Shown: positions 57,442 to 64,000 of the stretch, one piece after another
Numbering within the stretch: position 1 is the stretch's first letter
Layout of the letters: every line of letters starts with the position of its first letter
Assembly: GCA_039583875.1 (NCBI GenBank)
Contig: CM077150.1
Span: forward strand, 588,501 to 652,500
Length of the DNA stretch: 64,000 nt
DNA from: Platanthera guangdongensis
Lineage: Eukaryota > Streptophyta > Magnoliopsida > Asparagales > Orchidaceae
Direction of reading: 5' to 3'
The notes under the pieces: generated by a model
What the model was told of the DNA's origin: nothing
The model's input: the letters and a program-made list of their open reading frames with translations, nothing else
The model's database searches: none
Translations under genes and position numbers: made by a program

Positions 57442-59390
57442 TTGATGTGGGAGAGCCTATTGGAGGCGACGTGGGTTGAGGAAGCAGGAGGGGAGGAAGA
57501 GTTGGGACAAGAGAAGGAACATAGGGCTGACAGGGAGAAGTCCCGGCTGGAGTTGGCAGAGGAAGTCGTGGAGATGGAGGTCTTCACCAAGGTAGAGAAG
57601 ACGGACAGGGTACGGATCAGCGGCGTCCTGCGCCCTGAATACCAAGCGAGGATGCGAGAGTTCATCCAGAAGAACGTCGACGTCTTTGCCTGGAGCGCGG
57701 TGGACATGTCGGGCATTGATGCGGATGTGGCATGCCCCCGTCTGAACCTGGACCCCAAGACGCGTCCCATTCGCCAAAAGATGAGGACCATCACCACCAA
57801 GCTGGAGTAACCTATCCGCGAGGAGGTCAAAATGCTTCTCGATGCAGATTTCATCACGGAGATCCAGTATCCAGACTGGGTCTCCAATGTGGTAATAGTA
57901 AAGAAAGGGGATGGGAGGTGGGGTATGTGTGCAGATTTTTTCTTGCTAAATAAATCATGCCATAAAGATTGCTACCCTCTGCCTCGGATCAACGCGCTAG
58001 TTGATTCAGCTGTCGGTTTTTTCTATTATGAGTTTTTTTGGAAGCTTTTTCAGGTTACCATCAGATTCGAGTGCATCCCCCCGACGTCAAGGATGTCTCC
58101 TTCATCACAAGGGAGGGATGCTTCAGCTACAAAATGATGCCCTTTGGGTTAAACAATGCAGGGGCTACCTACCAGCGTATGATGGATCGGGTGTTCAAAA
58201 GTCAGAGGGGAAGAAACCTAGAGGTCTATGTTGATGATCTCATGGTGAAGAGTGGGGATGTGGGTTCACACCTACTCGACCTGTAGGAGACATTCGCAAC
58301 CCTGCAGAAGTTTAAGATGAGGCTGAACCCCCAGAAGTGTGTCTTCGGGCAAGTCGAGGCAAGTTCCTTGGGAACCTTCTGACCCCAGCAGGGGTAGAGC
58401 CTAACCCGGATAAGGTAAAAGCCATCATGGAGTTGGAATCACCACGCAACGCCAAAGAGGTTTAGCGTTTGACGGGCAAACTCGCCGGGTTGAGTCGATT
58501 TCTCTCCCAAGCCGGGGAGAAGTGTTCGCCATTCTTCAAGGTGCTTCGGGGAAACCAAAAGTTCGAACGGACAAAGGAATGCGAGGAGGCCTTCCAGGCA
58601 GTGAAGGGTCAACTCTCTCAAGCGCCGCTCCTTCAGAGCCCGAAGGAGGAGGATGATCTAGCTTTGTATCTTGGGGTAGGGGCAGAGGCCTTAAGTTCTG
58701 TGTTGGTAAGGGAAGAAACAGTTGCCAATCTACTATGTCAGCAGGATCTTGAAGAAGGAGGAGCTCCGCTACCCTATCCTAGAGAACTTGGCATTCTCCC
58801 TGGTCATCTCGGCTAGGAAGCTTAGGTTGTATTTCCAAGCCCATTCAGTCAAGGTGGTGACGGACCATCCCTTACGCAAGATTTTTGAGTGGGTGGAGCA
58901 CACGGGGCGGTTAGCCCAGTTGTCCAACGAGCTCAGTGAGTTTGACATCTCTTTTGTGTCAAGGCTCTCCATCAAGGCACATGTAGTGGCTGATTTCTTG
59001 GCTGACTACGTCATAGAGATGGAGGGAGAGAAGCTACTGTCGCGAGAGCCATGGAAGATGTTTGCACGGAGATGCCAAAAGTTCTTACGGATAGAGCAGG
59101 CGGTAGTGCTGCACTTCCATGTCACAAATAATCAAGCGGAGTATGAAGTCATCATAGCTGGGTTGCGGTTGGCCAGGGAACTCGGGATTAATGACATAGA
59201 AGTGCTTACGGATTCGTTAGTAGTGGCGTCGCAGATCAGAGGAGAATACGAAGCCCGGGAGCCCACCCTCATGAAGTACTTATCCAAGGTGAGGGTGATA
59301 GTTGGGCGGTCCGAGCGTTCTCGATTCAGCATGTCCCCAGGGAGGAGAATGAAGTGACCGATCGGTTGGCCAAGTTTGGACCCCGGGGCG
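57442..59390 (+). pseudogene. Tat-like reverse transcriptase and RNase H
   Basis: RT approach region EFIQKNVDVFAWSAVDM, then RT motifs CADFFLLNKSC (57933), FSGYHQI, PFGLNNAGATYQRMMD (58140) and YVDDLMVKS (catalytic Asp pair, 58226-58237). A connection region follows (GLSRFLSQAGEKCSPFFK, FERTKECEEAFQAVK). RNase H follows: TNNQAEYE and TDSLVVASQI are readable, but the first catalytic segment (near 59060) is frameshifted. Stops at about 57808 and 58284 and frame changes near 58030, 58340 and 58730 break it. Confidence 0.88.
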
Positions 59391-60714
59391 GGGGAAACTT
59401 GACCGATATGTTCCATCCGACGATCGACGAGATGGAGTTGATGGAAGTGGATCGGAGACCCTCGTGGATGGATCCCTTCATAATTTTCCTGACTACTGAC
59501 AAGCTCCCTGAGGGGATCAAGGACGCAAAGGGTTTCAGGCACAAGTCGGCGCATTACTTAATACATGAAGGGGGGCTCCACCGGAAGGTGTTGTCCGGGC
59601 TTCTAATCTGATGTGTAGTGGAAGAAGATATCCCAAGGATCCTAGGGGAAGTGCACTCGGGCGAGTGTGGCAGTCACTCGGGGGGTAGAACTTTGGAGGC
59701 ATGGGTGGTTAGGCAGGGGTACTTCTGGCAATCCCTGAGAAAGGATACAATGGAGTTTGCAAAGAGATGCCAAAAGTGTCAACTATACACCCCCTCCAAC
59801 TCTTGCCCGCTCAAAGGCTCTGAAGCATCACGTCACCATGGTCTTTTTCCATCTGGGGGATGGATTTAGTTGGGTTGTTTCCCCCTGCAAGCGGGCAGAG
59901 AAGGTTCCTTTTGGTTATGATTGACTATTTTTCAAAATGTCTAGTGGTCATGGCGTTGGCCAATGTAATCTCCCAAGTCATCAGAAATTTCGTATGGGGA
60001 GAGATCATCTGTAGGCATAGGTTGCCTCAGGCCTTTGTCACAGACAATGGACCGCAGTTTGCCAGTGACGAGTTCATCAGTTTCTGCACCCAGCTAGGGA
60101 TCGACCTCAGGTTTGCCTTCGTCCTCCACTCAAGGAGTAATGACCAGGTGGAGGCGGCAAATAAGATTATTGTAAACCTGCTCAAAAAAAGTGTAAAACT
60201 TGAGGGGCGGCTGGGTGGAGCAACTCCCCTCGGTATTGTGGGCTTTGCGGACAATCCCAAACACGACAACTAGAGAGACCCCTTTCAAGTTTTCACATGG
60301 CTGTGAGGCGGTTCTGCCCGTGGAGTTTGAGGTTCAATCCTCGCGAGTTGTGGTCGCCAGCAAAGGAGATGAGGCATGGAGGGAGGAGAACGAAGGGGAG
60401 CTGAGGCTCTCGTTGAACATGGTGGAAGAACTTCGTCACATAGCTGCGGTCAGGCAGGAGGAAATCAAGCGGTGAATGGCTAGGTATTTTGATAAGCACG
60501 TCAGAATCAAACAGTTCAGGGAAGGGGATTTAGTCCTGAGAAAGTCGATGCCACAAGAAGGTCAGCAGCCGTTGGTAAGCTCAACCCCAATTGGGAAGGA
60601 CCCTATATTGTAGAAAAGGCCTTGGGGTCAGGGGGATACCACCTTCAGAATATGGAGGGGGTGCCCATCAGCCGCGCCTGTAGTGGCGATGATCTGAAAT
60701 GCTTCTACCCGTAG
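59390..60714 (+). pseudogene. Tat-like integrase
   Basis: Zinc-binding HHCC region (HSGECGSHSGG ... CQKCQ, 59650-59785). Catalytic core with MDLVGLFPPASGQ, VTDNGPQFAS and DQVEAANK, so the D-D-E triad is readable. C-terminal region ALRTIPNTTTRETPF and FREGDLVLRK to about 60714. Frame changes near 59860 and 60200 and a stop at 60473 interrupt it. No chromodomain is seen, as expected outside chromoviruses. Confidence 0.88.
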
Positions 60715-60792
60715 GATGGGTAAACTTGTGTATATCATTGTAATGTGTTATGTTAAGAATTGTTTCTTTGCAGGTTATGATGTAATTATGAT

Positions 60793-61184
60793 TTTGACGA
60801 CCCCAAGTAGACCCGCTGTCAGGCTCTCTAGCTGGTAGAATTTTAACAGACCATTTTGGGCTGCATATAGTCTTTTTGAACAGCAGATTTATGTTTTGGC
60901 AGATCAGATACTGAAAATCTATAAATAGACCTACATGGTACCTCAAAAGATAAACTTTGTCATTTTCTTAAGTGTCTTGTAGTGTTTTTTGAGGTATCCG
61001 TAGCTCAGCATTTGGCTAAGGAGAGGAAGCGCTCTGAGATCTCTCGGGTTAATGGAGAGACCTCCAAGCTGTAGCCCAGAGTGTATTATTTAGTTCCAAG
61101 TCACTGGTCAAGGGTCTGAGAGAAGTAGGTGTTAGCTACACCTCAGAGTCCGAACTCTCGTTGGGGCCAGTTTTTGTTCCAACA
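60793..61184 (+). repeat. 3' LTR of the Tat-like element
   Basis: Matches 53780-54167 (TTTTGGGCTGCATATAGTC, CTATAAATAGAC, CTCAGCATTTGGCTAAGGAG, CCGAACTCTCGTTGGGGCCAG). Only one of the 62-bp units is present and the GCGTTGAG U3 array is missing, so it is 5' truncated or a divergent LTR. Left limit approximate. Confidence 0.6.
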
Positions 61185-61579
61185 AGTAGTGTCTCCAAAC
61201 AATGAAGTTTCGCTGTTGGCAGACCAATTTGAGCTGCGTATAGTATAACCAAAAGGCCGAATTCTGCTATTTGCAGGCCAAACTTGAAAAATTTTAAATA
61301 GACACTTAAGGGCAACTTTGGATGGGACCTGATTCGTTGGCTTCCTCCTCCTCTGGTTAGTCCCGATTGGCCCCAATACCCTCTAAGGTGCCCAACTCAG
61401 CTTTGGTTAGGGAGGATGAGCTTTCTTCAATCTTTCGGATGTGTGACGGGACCTCGCTACAACTCAGAGTATGTTTCTTTGTTCTAAGCAACCGGTCAAG
61501 TGTTCTTGTTTGAGAGTAGTAGACGCAAGCTACCTCCTTGGGTCTGAACTCTTCTTAGAACCGAATTTCGGTCTCAACA
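61185..61579 (+). repeat. Related LTR remnant
   Basis: Directly abuts the previous LTR and ends GGTCTCAACA. It shares the layout (GTTGGCAGACCAATTTGAGC, AACTCAGCTTTGGTTAGG, GGTCTGAACTC) with stronger divergence. Probably an LTR from another member of the family, or a tandem recombination product. Confidence 0.5.
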
Positions 61580-61689
61580 CCAACTATCGGTCGACATTGA
61601 GGCATTGTCGTGATATTAGAGATATCTCTGTATAGTGCCTGCCTCACATGATCTCGTTAAACAAATCTCCCAAGCATGGATTGTCGTTT

Positions 61690-61842
61690 AGGCTCTGTTT
61701 GCTTTGGTGGCGGCATTTTGGAGTGTTGGGAAAGGGAGTGGTGGGAATGCCTCAATACCGCGACAATGCGGTATTGAAAGTTAAGAATGATGTTTTGAAA
61801 AGTTGGGAGCGGAGAAAGGAGTTTAACCAAACATAATTTTTT
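61690..61842. mobile_element. Possible Tourist-like MITE remnant
   Basis: It begins TTA|GGCTCTGTTTGC and ends AACCAAACA|TAA, hinting at a 3-bp TTA/TAA duplication and degraded inverted ends. Inside is the hairpin CAATACCGC...GCGGTATTG. Terminal match is partial, so this is tentative. Confidence 0.3.
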
Positions 61843-62195
61843 AGCCTTATTGTTTTTCTCCCACCACCAATGAAAAAAGCCCAAAAAAACCGAGTAGAGA
61901 AACAAAAGATTACTTAGGAATAGGCTGAAGGAGTTTCATGGAGACGGGCTAAATGCAAGACAGTTTATTAACCGACTGGTCAACGATTCGGCAGGTTTGA
62001 TGGGGCTGATCCGCCGCCGTCGGGCGGACGACGCCGGCCCTCCGCGGCCCTGCGCCCTTTCGCCGGATGGCGGGTGCCTACTCCTTCCCTCAGATCAACC
62101 ATCTTCGTTCCTCTCCCTCAAATCAATTCAGTATAGGAAAGAAAAGGATCTGCTGGCCGGAAAAGTCCGAATAAAAATGCCTCTGAAAAAGTTAT

Positions 62196-62611
62196 GGTGA
62201 TTGTTAACCGCAACCCGTTATTTTGCTCGTCGCACTCCAAAATCTCTCAATTTTTCGCGTTTTTTTGAAATACGGCTTGTACATGCAATATTAGGAAAAA
62301 CGTTCAACACGAAAGTTTTAGATATCGAAGAGATCTACAACTTTCGTGTTGATCACTTTTCCTAAAAATGCATTTACAAGACGTATTTTGGAAATATGCA
62401 CATATTTTGCGTCTTTTTGAAATACGTCTTGTACATGCAATTTCAGGAAAAGTGTTCAACACGAAAGTTGTAGATCTCGTCGACATCAACAACTTTCATG
62501 TTGAACACTTTACCTGAAATTGCATCTACAAGGCGTATTTCAAAAAGACGCGAAAAGCGGAGAGATTTTGAGTTCCGACTAGCCAATTACGGGTTGCGGT
62601 TAACAATCGCC
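62196..62611. mobile_element. Foldback element with nested hairpins
   Basis: Terminal inverted repeats GGTGATTGTTAACCGCAACC / its complement are flanked by AAAGTTAT on both sides (62188-62195, 62612-62619). The interior is two adjacent hairpins of related sequence (arms around TTGAAATAC, ATGCA, AACACGAAAGTTGTAGATCT) at about 62263-62395 and 62410-62555. It is non-coding. An 8-bp duplication fits hAT; the long inverted structure also resembles Mutator-like MITEs. Confidence 0.75.
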
Positions 62612-62624
62612 AAAGTTATTCCCT

Positions 62625-62800
62625 TGTTGCCCCCAGAAAATTCGTGCCCAAAATATTCCAGTAAATTCGTTCCCGAAATGCCCCCATTGCCCAAAATGCC
62701 CCCGGAAAAGTTGCTCCCAAAATATCCCCGCCAATCCTAAAATACCCCCGGTAAAATCACGCCCAAAATGCCCCCGCCGTGCCCAAAATGCTCCTAATCG
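62625..62800. repeat. CCCAAAATGCCCCC degenerate repeat
   Basis: About ten irregular copies of GCCCAAAAT(G/A)CCCCC-like words, 15-30 bp apart, just upstream of the CP33-like gene. Could be part of its promoter or a decayed simple repeat. Confidence 0.6.
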
Positions 62801-62928
62801 ATTGGATAAGTAAGCTTTAAAGGTCCCGTTCCAGTCGTTCTCTTTTCTTCGTCACTCTCTCCAACGGCCGCCTCCGCCGGAATTCATCTCATCGCCGCCT
62901 CTGGTTCTATCGCCGCCGCTGGTTCTAA

Positions 62929-63945
62929 ACCCTACAACAGATCAATTTTCCTCACTTCCCTGCGGCTCGAAATCAAACATTCCTGTCCCCGATCTCACTC
63001 CGCCTTCTCCTCCCCCATTCCATCATCTCCTTATCGTCCCTTCGCCGCCGACTTTTCACCTCCACATCCTTCGCCGCTACGGAATTTTCCGATGATTTGG
63101 AAGTGGAAGACGCCTTTGCAGAGCACCGTGGAAATGAGGAACCCGAAGCAGCCGGACAGCAGCATCGGGATGATTCATCTCCTTCAAGATCCATAGAATC
63201 CAGGCGACTCTACGTCGGCAACCTCCCCTTTACCACAACCTACTCCGAGCTCTCCGAGATCTTTAGCCAGGCCGGAAAAATCGACCAAGTAGAGGTAAAA
63301 TGAACACCGACTCTCTGTATCGACCCCCAAATGAAGAAGATGAGAGATATCTCTCACATTGTTTTACCACAAATCATTTTATTCTAGATTATATATGGCC
63401 GCACCCCCAACCCGAGCCAGGGATTTGCTTTTGTCACAATGGCCAGGGCCGAGGATCCAAACAGTGCCATCCTGACGTTCGATGGATCTGTGAGTGCATT
63501 GTTCATCCCTTACACACACACAACCTGTTTGAACGAATGCCACCCTGAGAATGCAGCTAAGGTGTTTGTTTGAATTGCTCAACAAATTGCCGGACCGTGA
63601 AGGTTAACTTTCCAGAGGTGCCCAGGGCAGAGAACGCAAAGTGATGGGGCCGAAGTTGAGGGTTAACTCTCGGCTATATGCTGATAGTCCCCACAAGATC
63701 TATGCGGGTAACCTCGGATGGACATTCACCTATGAAGAGCTTAGGGATGCATTCTCGGCTTACTCCGTGCTTTTGGGGGCCAAGGTTATCTATGAACGAG
63801 ATTCTGGTCGGTCGAGGGGCTTTGAATTTATCACTTTTGCCTCGGCTGATGAATGTCTGTCTGCACTGGAAGCCATGAATGGAAAAGTGGCATCTTTACT
63901 TTTATTGTCTCTAGGAGTGTCATAAAAATTCGATGTTTTCAAAGA
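62929..63945 (+). pseudogene. CP33-like chloroplast ribonucleoprotein, damaged or partial
   Basis: Encodes a chloroplast RNA-binding protein with two RRM domains; family members are nuclear-encoded, imported and bind plastid transcripts. Exon 1 (to 63294) is a Ser/Arg/Leu-rich transit-peptide-like region, an acidic stretch and RRM1 RNP2 RLYVGNLPF. An intron with GT...AG (63295-63387) joins in frame to exon 2 (63388-63489) with RNP1 GFAFVTM. A second intron follows (donor GTGAGT). Exon 3 has VKVNFPEVPR, then RRM2 (KIYAGNLGWTF, KVIYERDSGRSRGFEFITF). Exon 1 is open from 62929 but has no ATG. A 1-nt frameshift near 63628 separates VPRA from the linker. The last RRM2 strand is not seen, so more exon may lie right of the window. 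Pseudogene or sequencing error cannot be separated here. Confidence 0.7.
63295..63387 (+). other. Intron 1 of the CP33-like gene
   Basis: 93 bp, GTAAAATG...TTATTCTAG. Splicing joins GTA GAG to ATT ATA TAT in phase 0, restoring a continuous RRM1. Confidence 0.75.
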
Positions 63946-64000
63946 CTTGATGTTAGATTGATTATTTTCGTATTTGGTTAGTCCATTAAGCAATTGAGTT

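Larger units (their letters stand above)
53993..61184 (+). mobile_element. Tat-like Ty3/gypsy element (internal part to 3' LTR)
   Basis: From the R/U5 part of the 5' LTR through gag, protease, RT-RNase H and integrase to a 3' LTR ending TTCCAACA. Order PR-RT-RH-IN identifies Ty3/gypsy. RNase H-like and gag features fit the Tat group. Multiple frameshifts and an insertion of SINE pairs in gag make it non-functional. Confidence 0.85.

Overview
The window is nuclear DNA from a flowering plant, most likely a eudicot. Plant-type LTR retrotransposons (Ty1/copia SIRE-like, other copia, Ty3/gypsy Tekay-like, Tat-like and Athila-like), tRNA-derived SINEs and MITE-like elements fill about 97% of it. 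The only host-type gene is an intron-containing, apparently damaged copy of a chloroplast RNA-binding protein (CP33-like) at the right edge. There are no bacterial, organellar, rRNA, stand-alone tRNA or CRISPR features.

Layout, left to right. (1) 1-3.7 kb: minus-strand Tat-like gag and its probable 5' LTR. (2) 3.7-10.2 kb: a decayed minus-strand copia integrase, split by a complete non-autonomous Athila-like element (4212-9003, TSD gaatg). (3) 10.2-16 kb: a second Athila-like element with a broken gag-like ORF, interrupted by a 2-kb solo LTR. (4) 16.9-17.5 kb: a hAT-like MITE. (5) 18.8-26.4 kb: degenerate repeats with a 29-bp tandem array, hosting a complete but decayed minus-strand copia element (20999-25566, TSD tccca). 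(6) 26.4-28.3 kb: the 5' part of another copia element. (7) 28.9-40.6 kb: a large plus-strand SIRE-like element with gag, pol, an additional 3' ORF and LTRs packed with a GTGTCGACAC palindrome. (8) 40620-41119: a 500-N assembly gap. (9) 41.1-45.9 kb: gag-protease-RT and 5' LTR of a minus-strand Tekay-like element. (10) 46-49.2 kb: a Tat-like LTR segment with a 1.8-kb minisatellite and an inserted palindromic SINE cluster. (11) 49.2-53 kb: a second, truncated Tekay-like element. (12) 53-61.6 kb: a Tat-like element with two more head-to-head SINE pairs inside gag. (13) 62.2-62.6 kb: a foldback element. (14) 62.9-64 kb: the CP33-like gene fragment.

No polyprotein here is intact. The SIRE-like and Tat-like plus-strand elements keep several catalytic motifs but carry frameshifts. 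The strongest unexplained patterns are: (a) several unrelated LTR families each carry, in U3, an array of their own short GC-rich palindrome; (b) the SIRE-like element repeats its U3 palindrome array, followed by a TATA box, directly in front of its extra 3' ORF, which suggests a second internal promoter; (c) one tRNA-derived SINE family occurs three times as head-to-head inverted pairs, one of them a near-perfect 456-bp palindrome with no spacer inside a composite flanked by an 8-bp target duplication.
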